Source: Candidatus Rokuibacteriota bacterium (lineage in GTDB: Bacteria; Methylomirabilota; Methylomirabilia; Rokubacteriales; CSP1-6). From it: a stretch of 34,645 bases of DNA. The stretch spans positions 1 to 34,645 of the forward strand of contig JACQWA010000428.1 of NCBI GenBank assembly GCA_016209425.1, written 5' to 3'. Under the pieces are notes generated by a model. It had not been told where the DNA came from. It was given only the letters and a program-made list of their open reading frames with translations, and ran no database searches. The position numbers and the translations under genes were made by a program. The first letter of the stretch is position 1, and every line of letters starts with the position of its first letter. Below, one piece after another: positions 1 to 8,180 of the stretch.

Positions 1-1359
1 ATGGGTGCCACCGCCCGCCTTGCCGAGTTCGTCGTGAAGAGCCGCTGGGAGGAGCTGCCCGGGGCGGCCATCGAGCAGGTCAAACGCGCCATCCTGGATA
101 GCGTCGGGGTCATGCTGGCCGGGTCAGCAGAGCCACCGGCCCGCATCGTCCAGCGCGTCGCCGAGGCCGAAGGGGGTGCGCCGCTCTGCACGGTGCTCGG
201 GACACAGATGCGAACCGGAGGGGTGTGGGCCGCGCTGGCCAACGGCACCGCCGGCCACGCGCTGGACTTCGACGACACCAACTTCGCTCTCCTCGGACAC
301 CCCAGCGTGCCCCTGCTCTCCGCCGCTCTGGCGGCCGCAGAACTGGCGCTTGCCGACGGGCGTGCCCTCATCCACGCGTTCCTCCTAGGCTTCGAGGTGG
401 AGACCACGCTGGCCGAGGTGATGAATCCCGCCCACTACGCCCGGGGCTGGCACGCGACCTCCACCCTCGGCACCCTCGGCGCCGCGGCCGCCTCGGCCAA
501 GCTCCTCGGTCTCGATCCTGCCGAGAGCCGACACGCGTTGGCCATCGCGGCGTCGCAAGCGTCGGGGCTCAAAGAGAACTTCGGGACGATGACCAAGCCA
601 TTTCACGCCGGCCATGCGGCGCGCAGCGGTCTCCTCGCCGCGCTGCTCGCCCGCGAGGGCTTCACGGGATCGGCCGTCGCCCTCGAGGGAGCGCAAGGGT
701 ACCTGCGCCTGCTGGGAAGCCAGAGCGAGGAGCCCGCGGCGGCGCTCGAGCGGCTCGGCTCGCCCTGGAAGATCCTCACCACCGGGGTCGCGGTCAAGCC
801 CTATCCATCCTGCGCCTGCACCCATTCGATCATCGCGGCCCTCCTGGAGCTCCGTCAGACCCGTGCGCTTCGCCCTGAGACCGTCGCCGAGGTCACCGTG
901 GGGGTGAATGCCCTCGTCCCGAACATCCTGATCCACCACCAGCCCCGGACCGGCCTCGAGGGGAAGTTCTCGGCGGAGTTCTGCGCGGCGGCGGCGCTCG
1001 TGGACGGGCGCGTCGGCATCGCCACCTTCACCGACGAGCGGACCGCCGATCCCGCCATTCGCAGCCTGATGGGGCGAGTGAAGATGGAGGTGGACCCGAC
1101 CATCGCCGGTGACCTGGAGCACCATGTCTGGTCCCGGGTCAGGGTGAGGCTCGCCGACGGACGCGCGCTGGAGATCCCGCCGCGCGAAGTCTTGGGCCAC
1201 CCGGCCGCGCCCCTCTCCCGGGACGCACTCCTCGCCAAGTTCACCGACTGCGCCAGCCGCGTGCTGGCCGGGGACCGCGTGGAGTCGATGGCCGAGATGC
1301 TCGACGAGCTCGAGGGCTGCCCCGACCTTCGGAGCCTGACCGCGATCCTCCGCCCCTAA
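1..1359 (+). CDS. MmgE/PrpD family protein
   Basis: 452 codons opening with ATG at the first base of the window and ending in TAA. The sequence fits the MmgE/PrpD family (2-methylcitrate dehydratase, cis-aconitate decarboxylase and related proteins): an all-helical N-terminal part with the family stretch GHALDFDDTN near residues 80-90, a GWHATSTLGTLGAAAASAKL segment near 148-167, and a C-terminal alpha/beta lid with KPYPSCACTH near 265. Length is usual for the family (about 450). Members act on tricarboxylic or related acids; the substrate cannot be told from sequence. It converges on the Liv transporter operon, separated by a short C/G-rich hairpin. Because the ATG coincides with the window edge, an upstream start or operon partner cannot be excluded. 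The family call is firm; the specific reaction is not. Confidence 0.9.
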   Translation: MGATARLAEFVVKSRWEELPGAAIEQVKRAILDSVGVMLAGSAEPPARIVQRVAEAEGGAPLCTVLGTQMRTGGVWAALANGTAGHALDFDDTNFALLGHPSVPLLSAALAAAELALADGRALIHAFLLGFEVETTLAEVMNPAHYARGWHATSTLGTLGAAAASAKLLGLDPAESRHALAIAASQASGLKENFGTMTKPFHAGHAARSGLLAALLAREGFTGSAVALEGAQGYLRLLGSQSEEPAAALERLGSPWKILTTGVAVKPYPSCACTHSIIAALLELRQTRALRPETVAEVTVGVNALVPNILIHHQPRTGLEGKFSAEFCAAAALVDGRVGIATFTDERTADPAIRSLMGRVKMEVDPTIAGDLEHHVWSRVRVRLADGRALEIPPREVLGHPAAPLSRDALLAKFTDCASRVLAGDRVESMAEMLDELEGCPDLRSLTAILRP

Positions 1360-1385
1360 GCGCCTCTGAGCGCCCCCTCACCCTT

Positions 1386-1408
1386 CCCTCTCCCCCAAGG
1401 GGCGAGGG
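1386..1408. terminator. C/G-rich hairpin between convergent genes
   Basis: Arms 1386-1395 and 1399-1408 pair over 9 of 10 positions (one T/C mismatch at 1391/1403) around a three-base loop. It lies in the 58-base gap between the stop of the MmgE/PrpD gene and the stop of livF, where a bidirectional terminator would be expected. No clear T-tract follows on either strand, so termination is inferred from position. Confidence 0.45.
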
Positions 1409-1417
1409 GATTCGCCC

Positions 1418-2140
1418 CTAGCCGCCCAGGTAGAGGCGCTTGACTTCGGGATCGGTCAGCAGCAACTGACCGGTCCCTTCAAATCGGTTTTGCCCCAGCT
1501 CGAGGACATAGCCGCGGTCCGCCACCGACAGCGCTTTCGCCGCATTCTGCTCGACTACCATCATCGTGTAGCCCGCCCGCTTCATCTCCACGAGCTTCTC
1601 GAAGATCAGCGTGACAAACTTCGGGGAGAGCCCCAGGGACGGCTCGTCGAGGAGGATGAGCTTGGGCGTCGTCATGAGGGCCCGCGCGATGGCGACCATC
1701 TGCTGCTCCCCTCCTGACATGGTGCCGGCCTTCTGGCGCGTCCGCTCCGCCAGGATCGGAAAGAGGGCGTAGACCCGCTCGAGCGCCTCCCGCACCCGGG
1801 CCGGATCCCGCTCGATGTACCCCCCCATTTCGAGGTTTTCGAGGACCGTCATCTGGGGAAAGACGATCCGGCCCTGAGGGACATACGCCAGGCCCAGCCG
1901 CAGCACCTGATCCGGTCTGAGCCCGGTGATTTCCCGACCGTCGAAGAGGATCCGGCCGGACCTCGGGCGCAGCAAGCCGATGATGGTCTTGAACGCAGTG
2001 GATTTGCCCGCGCCATTGGGGCCGATGACGCTGACCAGCTCCTGCCGCCGCACCTCCAGGCTGACCCCATGGAGGATCTCCAGCTTGCCATAGCCGGCGT
2101 GAATCCCGTCCGCCTGGAGCAGGAGACCGTCAACGGCCAA
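1418..2140 (-). CDS. livF: Branched-chain amino-acid-type ABC transporter ATPase LivF
   Basis: 240 codons. Second ATPase of a Liv/HAAT-type importer. Walker A GPNGAGKST spans residues 40-48, the Q-loop region is near 89 (YVPQG), the ABC signature MSGGEQQ is at 141-147, and Walker B LILLDEP is at 161-167. The VVEQN stretch, typical of LivF rather than LivG, follows. The start is TTG at 2140, inside the 3' end of livG (11-base overlap), with GAGG six bases upstream in livG, so translation is probably coupled. It is the last gene of the operon. The homology is strong; the true cargo (amino acid, amide, aromatic acid or other) is not shown by the sequence. Confidence 0.93.
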   Translation of the reverse strand: MAVDGLLLQADGIHAGYGKLEILHGVSLEVRRQELVSVIGPNGAGKSTAFKTIIGLLRPRSGRILFDGREITGLRPDQVLRLGLAYVPQGRIVFPQMTVLENLEMGGYIERDPARVREALERVYALFPILAERTRQKAGTMSGGEQQMVAIARALMTTPKLILLDEPSLGLSPKFVTLIFEKLVEMKRAGYTMMVVEQNAAKALSVADRGYVLELGQNRFEGTGQLLLTDPEVKRLYLGG

Positions 2141-2840
2141 AGTACGCCTCGATCACGCGCTCATCCGTCTGGATGACGCCGGGCGGCCCCTCGGCGATCT
2201 TTTCCCCGTAGTCGAGGACGAAGACTGCCTCGCAGAGCCCCATGACGACCTTCATGTCGTGCTCGACGATCAGGATGGTCTTGCCCTGGTCCCGGAGCCG
2301 GGCGATGGCCGCCAGCAGTTCGTTCAGGAGGGTGCGGTTCACGCCCGCGGCGGGCTCGTCCAGGAGGATCAGCTCCGGGTCCGTCATCAGGACGCGGATG
2401 AACTCGAGGAGCTTCTGCTGGCCGTAGGAGAGGTTCCCCGCGTACTCATGCTGGAGGCGCTCCAGCGTCACGAACTTGAGTAGCTCCTGAGCCTTGCGCC
2501 GAGCCGTCTCGAACGGCTCCCGCGTGACCACGAGGAGATTCTCCAGGGCGGTGAGCTCGGGAAAGACCCGGATGATCTGGAAGGTCCGCCCGATCCCGCG
2601 CCGGGCCACCTGGTGGGGCTTGAGGCCGTCGATGCGCTCGCCCTTGAAGCGGATCTCCCCTTCGTCGCGCGGCTCGATGCCAGTGACGCAGTTGAACAGG
2701 GTCGTCTTGCCCGAGCCGTTGGGGCCGATGAGGCCGTAGATCTTCCCGGGGGTGAGGGCGAGCGAGCAGCGGTTGACCGCGGTCACCCCGCCGAAGCGTT
2801 TGGTGACGTCCCGGATGTCGAGGATGGATGCGTCCGGCAT
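2130..2840 (-). CDS. livG: Branched-chain amino-acid-type ABC transporter ATPase LivG
   Basis: 236 codons from ATG at 2840, one base after the livM stop. An upstream in-frame extension to 3017 is only a shadow of livM and is rejected. Walker A GPNGSGKT is at residues 39-46, the ABC signature reads LSYGQQKL, and Walker B LILLDEP is followed by AAGVN, as is usual in LivG. The C-terminus (GEKIAEGPPGVIQTDERVIEAYFGR region) is the standard LivG tail. Its product should pair with LivF as the ATPase heterodimer under the LivH/LivM channel on the cytoplasmic face of the membrane. Confidence 0.94.
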   Translation of the reverse strand: MPDASILDIRDVTKRFGGVTAVNRCSLALTPGKIYGLIGPNGSGKTTLFNCVTGIEPRDEGEIRFKGERIDGLKPHQVARRGIGRTFQIIRVFPELTALENLLVVTREPFETARRKAQELLKFVTLERLQHEYAGNLSYGQQKLLEFIRVLMTDPELILLDEPAAGVNRTLLNELLAAIARLRDQGKTILIVEHDMKVVMGLCEAVFVLDYGEKIAEGPPGVIQTDERVIEAYFGR

Positions 2841-2841
2841 T

Positions 2842-3768
2842 TCAAATCGTTCGCGGAAGACGGTAGCGCTCCTGCAACACCCCCAGGATCCCCCTGGGCA
2901 TGAGGAGCACCACGCCGACGATGAGGGCCCCGAAGATGGCCTGGTGGACGAAAAGGAAGCGGGCCCACACCAGTTCCTGGAACACGGACAGCAGCCCCGC
3001 CCCCAGGACGGGCCCAAAGACCGTCCCCTTTCCGCCGAACAGGCACATGATGATCATCGTGATGGTGGTGAGGAGGGGGAACACGCTCAGCGGCTCCACA
3101 TGGCTGGCGTACCAGGCGTAGAACCCCCCCACGATCCCCGGGAACACGGCGGAGAGGAGGAAGGCGTAGAGCTTCAGGCGCGCGGTGTTGATCCCCATGA
3201 CCTCGGCGGCCATCTCGTCCTCGCGGATCGAGAGCAGGCGGAGGCCGAACTGGCAGGTGATGATCCGATAGGTCAGGAGCGTCACGGCCATGGCAACGGC
3301 ACCCATCGCATAGTAGACCGGCACGATCGAGAGAATGGGCGGCAGGGAGACGCCGGACCCGCCCCCGGTAAAGCCCTCGAAGTAGGAGACCAGGGCGCGC
3401 ACCACCTCATTGAGCCCGAGCATGGCGATGGCGAAGTAAGGGCCCTTCAGCCGGAGGCAAGGGTAGCCGATGACAAGCGCCAGAGCCGCGGCCGGGAGGC
3501 TCCCAGCCAGGCCGGCCAGCAACCAGTGCCAGCCGGCCTTGGTGATGAGGAGGGCCCCGGTGTAGGCTCCGACGCCGAAGAAGGCCACGTGGCCGAAGGA
3601 GACGTAGCCGGTGAAGCCGGAGATGAGATTCCAGCTCCCCGCCAGAGCCATCCACATGAAGACCTGGATACTGAAGCTGACGACATAGCCAGAGCCAAAG
3701 AACGGCAGGACGGCCAGGCCCGCGAGGATGACAAGGAGGAGCGAAAGGGCTCCCACCATCGGGCTCAC
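2842..3768 (-). CDS. livM: Branched-chain amino-acid-type ABC transporter permease LivM
   Basis: 308 codons from GTG at 3768. The start overlaps the livH stop in a four-base GTGA arrangement. The protein is strongly hydrophobic, with multiple membrane segments and the LivM-typical region SGFTGYVSFGHVAFFGVGAY near residues 50-70. A later conserved stretch GINTARLKLYAFLLSAVFPG corresponds to the coupling region that contacts the ATPases. Length is usual for LivM. It forms the channel with LivH. The gene sits third in the five-gene transporter operon. Confidence 0.93.
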   Translation of the reverse strand: MSPMVGALSLLLVILAGLAVLPFFGSGYVVSFSIQVFMWMALAGSWNLISGFTGYVSFGHVAFFGVGAYTGALLITKAGWHWLLAGLAGSLPAAALALVIGYPCLRLKGPYFAIAMLGLNEVVRALVSYFEGFTGGGSGVSLPPILSIVPVYYAMGAVAMAVTLLTYRIITCQFGLRLLSIREDEMAAEVMGINTARLKLYAFLLSAVFPGIVGGFYAWYASHVEPLSVFPLLTTITMIIMCLFGGKGTVFGPVLGAGLLSVFQELVWARFLFVHQAIFGALIVGVVLLMPRGILGVLQERYRLPRTI

Positions 3769-4643
3769 GCGCGCCCTCCCAAGAGCCCGGTGGGACGGAC
3801 CAGCAGGACGATCACCAGGAGGATGTAGGCGATCACCTCGCTAAGCTGGGCGGTGAGGAACAGGGAGGCCAGCCCCTCCACGAGCCCGAGCAGCAGGCCG
3901 CCGAAAAACGCCCCGGGGTAGTTCCCCGCCCCGCCGAGCACGATCACCAGGAACGACTTGAACACGTAGACCTGCCCCATCTCCGGATAGACGGCGAACA
4001 TGACGGACACGAGGCTGCCGCCGGCACCGGCCAGCGCCGCTCCCAGGCCGAAGGTGATGAGGTCGATCCGGCGCACGTTGATCCCGCAGACCTGGGCGAC
4101 GTCCCGGTGCTGGGAGGTGGCCCGGATGGCCTTGCCGGTCTTGGTCCTGTGGAGGAAGACAAAGGCCAGCCCTGTGAGCGCGAGGGCGACGCAGAAGCTG
4201 ACGAGGCGGGGTTTGGAGAGGGCGATGGGCCCCAGGAGGAAGGAGCCGGTCAGAAACTCCACCGAGCGATAATCGGCGCTCCAGGCCAGCATGGCGACGT
4301 TGGCGATGAAGATCGAGATCCCGAAGGTGAGGAGCAGCGACGACAGCTCGGGGGCGTTCACCACCCGGTGGACGAAGAGCTTCTGGAGGATCGCCCCGAC
4401 CACGAAGAGAATCGGAATGGAGACGACGAGAGAGACAAACGGGTTCATCCCGGCGAGGGCGAAGAGCCAGTAGGTCGTATAGGCGCCGAGCATGAGGAGG
4501 GTCCCGTGGGCGATGTTGATGACCCGCATGACGCCGAAGATGAGGGAGAGGCCCAGGGCCACCAGGGCGTACAGACCGCCGGCCAGCAGGCCGGACACGA
4601 CCAGCTGGAAGAGCATGGTCCCCGTGATCTGGACCGACGTCAT
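3765..4643 (-). CDS. livH: Branched-chain amino-acid-type ABC transporter permease LivH
   Basis: 292 codons from ATG at 4643; a 20-codon in-frame extension to 4703 would run through the hairpin at 4670-4701 and lacks family similarity. The hydrophobic protein carries the LivH signatures LYALVALGLSLIFGVMRVIN (about residues 24-43) and GKAIRATSQHRDVAQVCGIN (the cytoplasmic coupling loop), then VLGGAGNYPGAFFGG near the C-terminus. It heterodimerises with LivM. No strong Shine-Dalgarno precedes the ATG, in contrast to the strong GGAGG before the binding-protein gene. That fits higher expression of the binding protein than of the membrane parts. Confidence 0.92.
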   Translation of the reverse strand: MTSVQITGTMLFQLVVSGLLAGGLYALVALGLSLIFGVMRVINIAHGTLLMLGAYTTYWLFALAGMNPFVSLVVSIPILFVVGAILQKLFVHRVVNAPELSSLLLTFGISIFIANVAMLAWSADYRSVEFLTGSFLLGPIALSKPRLVSFCVALALTGLAFVFLHRTKTGKAIRATSQHRDVAQVCGINVRRIDLITFGLGAALAGAGGSLVSVMFAVYPEMGQVYVFKSFLVIVLGGAGNYPGAFFGGLLLGLVEGLASLFLTAQLSEVIAYILLVIVLLVRPTGLLGGRA

Positions 4644-4669
4644 CGCGCGCCGGAGATCAGAGACATGAA

Positions 4670-4701
4670 GAGGGGGTCTCCTCGCACCAGGAGACCCCCT
4701 C
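4670..4701 (-). terminator. Perfect 12-bp hairpin between binding-protein gene and livH
   Basis: Arms 4670-4681 (GAGGGGGTCTCC) and 4690-4701 (GGAGACCCCCTC) are perfectly complementary around an eight-base loop. It lies in the 83-base gap between the substrate-binding-protein stop (4727) and the livH start (4643). No T-run follows on the minus strand, so it is better read as an attenuator or 3'-stabilising stem-loop than as a full intrinsic terminator. Confidence 0.65.
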
Positions 4702-4726
4702 AAGGGCTAGAGGCGACGCCTGCCCA

Positions 4727-5899
4727 TTACCTGCGCTGCCAGGGCGGGGTGGGATAGAGCGGCTTCCCTTCAGCCACGGCGGCGGGCCAGACCGTTACCT
4801 TCTTGCCGTCCTGCCACTGGTGGAGGACCATCTTGTGGGCGATCTGGAAGCCCCGCTCATCCACCTGGTAATCGCCAAAGGCGGTGGACACCTTCAGCTT
4901 CAAGAGCTGCTCCCGGAGCTTGTCCGAGTCCAGAGAGTTGGCCCGTCTGACGGCCTCGGCGTAGATCTGGCACCCACCATAGGCGGCCGCCGAGTGGTAC
5001 ACGGGCTCCCGATTCCACATCTTCTCGTAGTTCGCCACAAACTCCTTGATACCGGGATAGGGGAGGCTTTTCTCCCACTGGCTCGACCCATACACGAACT
5101 CGGCGGTCTTCCCGAGGAGCTGATAGAACTCCGGCAGGTCGCCTCCCACCGTGACCCCGTACATCCGGGGATTGACGTCCAGCTCCTTCATCTGCCGCGT
5201 CGTGGCCACCGCGTCGTCGAAGTAGGAGCCCGCCGCGATCACGTCGGGGTTCAGCGACTTGATCTTGATCAGAAGGGCGGAGAAGTCGGTGGTCCCCTTC
5301 GGATAGGCCTCGTGGAAGACCACCTGCACCCCCTTCTTCTTGGCCAGCTCGATGGTGCCCTTCGCTGCGGCCTTGGAGAAGAGGGTGTCCTCGTTGATCA
5401 CCGCGATGGTCTTGAGGCCACGCTCGACGGCCAGATCGACCAGCCCCTCCAGGTAGACCTCCGCCGGGGAGATGGTCATGACGAGGTACTTGAAGCCCCG
5501 CTCCCAGATCGACGTGGTCGCGGCCAGGGTGGCCATCATCAACTTCTTGTACTTCTCACTCACCGTCGAGGCGGCATTCGTAACGGGGCTGGAGTAGGGC
5601 CCCAGAACCAGCTCCACCTTGTCCTCGGTGATGAGCTTTTCGTAGAGCTTGATGGCCGTGGGCGGCTCCGACTTGTCGTCGTAGATGATGAACCGAACCT
5701 TGCGCCCGAGAAGCCCGCCCTTGTCATTGATCTCCTTCTCGCAGAGGAGGTACCCCTCCTGCGTGTACTTCCCCGGCTTGGCGTAGGTTCCGGTCAACGA
5801 GATCGACGCCCCGACCTTGAGCTCCTGAGCCGCCGGCGACGTCGCCAACCCGGCAACCATCGCCGCGACCAGGAGGGCCCCGAACCAATGTCTTTTCAT
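4727..5899 (-). CDS. Liv-type ABC transporter substrate-binding protein
   Basis: 390 codons from ATG at 5899, preceded by a strong GGAGGAACAAC Shine-Dalgarno. The N-terminus is a signal peptide (KR, then a hydrophobic run, cleavage near SPAAQ-E at about residue 26). The mature protein begins LKVGASISLTGTYAKPGKYT, the standard opening of type I periplasmic binding proteins of the Leu/Ile/Val family (Peripla_BP_6). Conserved stretches include GPYSSPVTNAAS and YHSAAAYGGCQIYAEA. Length is usual. It should capture the ligand in the periplasm and deliver it to LivHM. Ligand identity cannot be deduced; relatives bind amino acids, amides, aromatic acids or short-chain acids. First gene of the operon. 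Confidence 0.92.
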   Translation of the reverse strand: MKRHWFGALLVAAMVAGLATSPAAQELKVGASISLTGTYAKPGKYTQEGYLLCEKEINDKGGLLGRKVRFIIYDDKSEPPTAIKLYEKLITEDKVELVLGPYSSPVTNAASTVSEKYKKLMMATLAATTSIWERGFKYLVMTISPAEVYLEGLVDLAVERGLKTIAVINEDTLFSKAAAKGTIELAKKKGVQVVFHEAYPKGTTDFSALLIKIKSLNPDVIAAGSYFDDAVATTRQMKELDVNPRMYGVTVGGDLPEFYQLLGKTAEFVYGSSQWEKSLPYPGIKEFVANYEKMWNREPVYHSAAAYGGCQIYAEAVRRANSLDSDKLREQLLKLKVSTAFGDYQVDERGFQIAHKMVLHQWQDGKKVTVWPAAVAEGKPLYPTPPWQRR

Positions 5900-5941
5900 G
5901 TTGTTCCTCCCCGCGTACGGAATGGATCGCACGCGCAGCAC

Positions 5942-5971
5942 CAAATACCAGATTTGACGGGCAAGTGTCAA
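5942..5971 (-). promoter_or_regulatory. Candidate sigma-70 promoter of the Liv operon
   Basis: On the minus strand a consensus -35 TTGACA (5971-5966) is followed after 18 bases by TATTTG (5947-5942). The predicted start is about 35 bases before the binding-protein ATG. The -35 half also belongs to a TTGAC-N8-GTCAA inverted repeat (5954-5971). The -10 match is weak. Confidence 0.4.
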
Positions 5972-5976
5972 GACTA

Positions 5977-7275
5977 TCACGATGCCTGCCCCGTCGCCGT
6001 CGGGTCAAGCTCGCGCGTGCCAGGCAGCGGACCGGTCGCCGTCCAGTAACGCGTGCCCGCCACGATGAGCGTCTCGGCTGGAAACCGCGTCAGGATCTCG
6101 TGCCCGGTCTCGGTGACAAGAATCTCCTCTTCGATCCGAGCCGCCGACCAGCCGTCCGACGCGGGCCAGAAGTTCTCGAGCGCGAAGACCATGCCGGGCT
6201 CAAGCGTGACGGGATGGTCCAGCGACACGAGGCGGCTGATCACGGGCTGCTCCCAGATCGAGAGCCCGACGCCATGCCCGTACTGGAGGCCGAAGCAGGC
6301 TTCTTCGTCGGGAAACCCGAACTCCTGAGCGCGCGGCCAGTTCGCCGCGATATCCGCCGTGGTGATGCCCGGCTTCACGAGCGCGATGGCCTGGTCAAGT
6401 AGATCGCGGCACCGCTTGTACGCGTCCACCATGGCCTGCGACGCGCTGCCAACCGCGAACGTCCGATAGTAGCAGGTGCGGTACCCCATGTAGGAATGGA
6501 GGATGTCGAAGTACGCCGGATCGCCCGGCCGCAGGGCCCGATCGGAAAACACATGTGGGTGCGGGTTACAGCGCTCGCCCGCGATCGCATTCACGGCCTC
6601 CACGTCCTCCGAGCCCAGGTCGTACAGCGTCTTCGCCGCGATCCCCACCAGCTCGTTCTCGCGGATACCAGGGCGAAGCGCACGGTAGAGGTCCTCATAG
6701 GCGGCGTCCACCATCATGGCTGCCGTGTTTAGGAGGACGATTTCGTCGCGCGTTTTGATGCGGCGTGCGGCCTGCATGAGTTGCTGGCCGTCCACGACGG
6801 CCAGCCCCTCCCGCTGGAGCGCCGAGAGGATCGGCAACTCGATGACGTCGACACCCAGCGGCGCGTTGTGCACGCCGCGCGCCTCAAGCTCGCGCTTGAT
6901 CTTCCGCGCCAGGTCCTCCGCCCGCCCCATCTCGGGGGTCATCGCCCCCCGGAGCAGGGAGATGCCCGCGCGCGACCGCTCGCCCAGCCACGGACAGTAG
7001 AGCTGGTGGTGCCTGGCTGCCGAGCCGAAGTCCCACATGATGGGCTGGTCGCCACGCGGCAGCAGCGCGAAGCGGGAAAGCTTGTCTCGCGCCCACTCGC
7101 CGATCGTGGTGTTGGTGACGTAGCGGATGTTGTACATGTCGAAGCAGAGCAGGCCGCCCAGCTCCGACCGCTCGAGCTCGGCCTTCACCCGCGCGAGCCG
7201 ATCACGCCGGAGGCGCTCGAAGTTCACCCGCTCCTCCCAGTCCACGGCCATCGTCCCGTACGTCGGTAGCGCCAT
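5977..7275 (-). CDS. M24 family metallopeptidase-fold protein (Xaa-Pro aminopeptidase-like)
   Basis: 432 codons from ATG at 7275, overlapping the upstream stop as TGATG, with GGGAGG 7 bases before. The N-terminal creatinase-type domain (about 1-165) precedes a pita-bread M24 domain (about 175-405). Metal-ligand positions by motif: Asp257 in FDILHS, then the second aspartate position is Cys268 (GYRTCYYRTF where GYxxDxxRTF is usual), His334 in QYGHGVGL, Glu367 in ALENFW and Glu382 in ARIEEE. So one of the five canonical dinuclear-metal ligands is changed. It may bind a single metal or have a non-peptidase activity, as do creatinase and the DMSP lyase DddP in this fold. Third gene of an operon with a dehydrogenase and a Rid protein. 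Fold call is firm, reaction unknown. Confidence 0.85.
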   Translation of the reverse strand: MALPTYGTMAVDWEERVNFERLRRDRLARVKAELERSELGGLLCFDMYNIRYVTNTTIGEWARDKLSRFALLPRGDQPIMWDFGSAARHHQLYCPWLGERSRAGISLLRGAMTPEMGRAEDLARKIKRELEARGVHNAPLGVDVIELPILSALQREGLAVVDGQQLMQAARRIKTRDEIVLLNTAAMMVDAAYEDLYRALRPGIRENELVGIAAKTLYDLGSEDVEAVNAIAGERCNPHPHVFSDRALRPGDPAYFDILHSYMGYRTCYYRTFAVGSASQAMVDAYKRCRDLLDQAIALVKPGITTADIAANWPRAQEFGFPDEEACFGLQYGHGVGLSIWEQPVISRLVSLDHPVTLEPGMVFALENFWPASDGWSAARIEEEILVTETGHEILTRFPAETLIVAGTRYWTATGPLPGTRELDPTATGQAS

Positions 7276-8180
7276 CACGCACCTCCCGTCGACTTCGCGC
7301 TCCCTGAGAGCCCGCTCATCCCCGCGAGGACGTCGAACACAACGGCGAAATCCCACGAAGCCAGGCCAAACCCCCGAGCTGCGGTCAGCATCTCGTGCGC
7401 GAGGGCCGTGCCCGGCAACGGGACCCCAACGGCGCGGCCCAGCTCGAGCGCCAGCTGAAGGTCCTTTTGCATCATGCCCACATTGAACCAGGCTTCCTGC
7501 GGCATCTCCAGCACGAACGGCCCGCGATACTTCAACATCGGCGAGGCCATGACGCTCTTGAGGAGCGCCTCCACCGCGCGCTCGCGGCCGATGCCCGCCT
7601 TCTCGGCCAGCAGGACGGCTTCGCTGAACGCCAGCATCTGGACCGCCAGGCCCAGATTCGTGGCGATCTTCATCGTCGCCGCGAGCCCAAGCGGACCCAC
7701 GTGCGTGATCGTCGGCCCGATCGCCCGCAGGCAGGGGCGCACCCCCTCAAGCACGGCGGCATCACCGCCAACCATGATCGAGAGCTGGCCTTGCTCCAGC
7801 GTGGCCACGCTTCCGGAGACGGGCGCGTCGAGCATCGCCGCCCCCGCCGCCGCCGCGCGCTCACCAAGCTCGCGGATCGCGCCCGGGCTGACCGTGCTCA
7901 TCTCCACCCATGTCGCCCCGGGGCGCAGGCCGGCGATGATCCCGTCCGCACCGAGCGCCACCGCGCGTAGCGCCGCCGTGTCGGCCACCATGCTGAAGAC
8001 CACGTCGCAACGCTCCGCGACCGCACGGGGCGACTCCGCCAGGCCCATCCCGGCAGCCGCGAGCCTCAGGGCTTTGGCGCGAGTCCGGTTGTAGCCCACG
8101 ACGCTGTAGCCGGCGTCGAGCAGGCGCTGGACCATCCGACTGCCCATGGAACCAAGGCCGACGAAGCCGACGGTCGCCAT
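7275..8180 (-). CDS. NAD(P)-dependent beta-hydroxyacid dehydrogenase (3-hydroxyisobutyrate dehydrogenase family)
   Basis: 301 codons from ATG at 8180; both ends overlap neighbours as TGATG. The Rossmann dinucleotide-binding motif GLGSMG is at residues 8-13, followed by an NRT segment at 31-33, which in this family often accompanies NADP preference. The substrate-binding motif DAPVSGS is at 118-124 and the catalytic lysine is Lys171 in a GLAATMKIATNL segment. Length is usual. Relatives include 3-hydroxyisobutyrate, tartronate semialdehyde and related 3-hydroxyacid reductases. The sequence does not fix the substrate. Co-translation with the Rid and M24 proteins suggests one small catabolic route. 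Confidence 0.9.
   Translation of the reverse strand: MATVGFVGLGSMGSRMVQRLLDAGYSVVGYNRTRAKALRLAAAGMGLAESPRAVAERCDVVFSMVADTAALRAVALGADGIIAGLRPGATWVEMSTVSPGAIRELGERAAAAGAAMLDAPVSGSVATLEQGQLSIMVGGDAAVLEGVRPCLRAIGPTITHVGPLGLAATMKIATNLGLAVQMLAFSEAVLLAEKAGIGRERAVEALLKSVMASPMLKYRGPFVLEMPQEAWFNVGMMQKDLQLALELGRAVGVPLPGTALAHEMLTAARGFGLASWDFAVVFDVLAGMSGLSGSAKSTGGA

Noticed and set aside
1381-1410. C-rich stretch after the MmgE/PrpD gene as a fourth copy of the two-hairpin repeat
   Set aside because: It lacks TGTTCGAGCGC and the first hairpin; it looks like a simple terminator-type stem.
2842-3017. Longer LivG starting at 3017
   Set aside because: The first 59 codons are a shifted-frame reading of livM; the true start is the ATG at 2840, one base after the livM stop.
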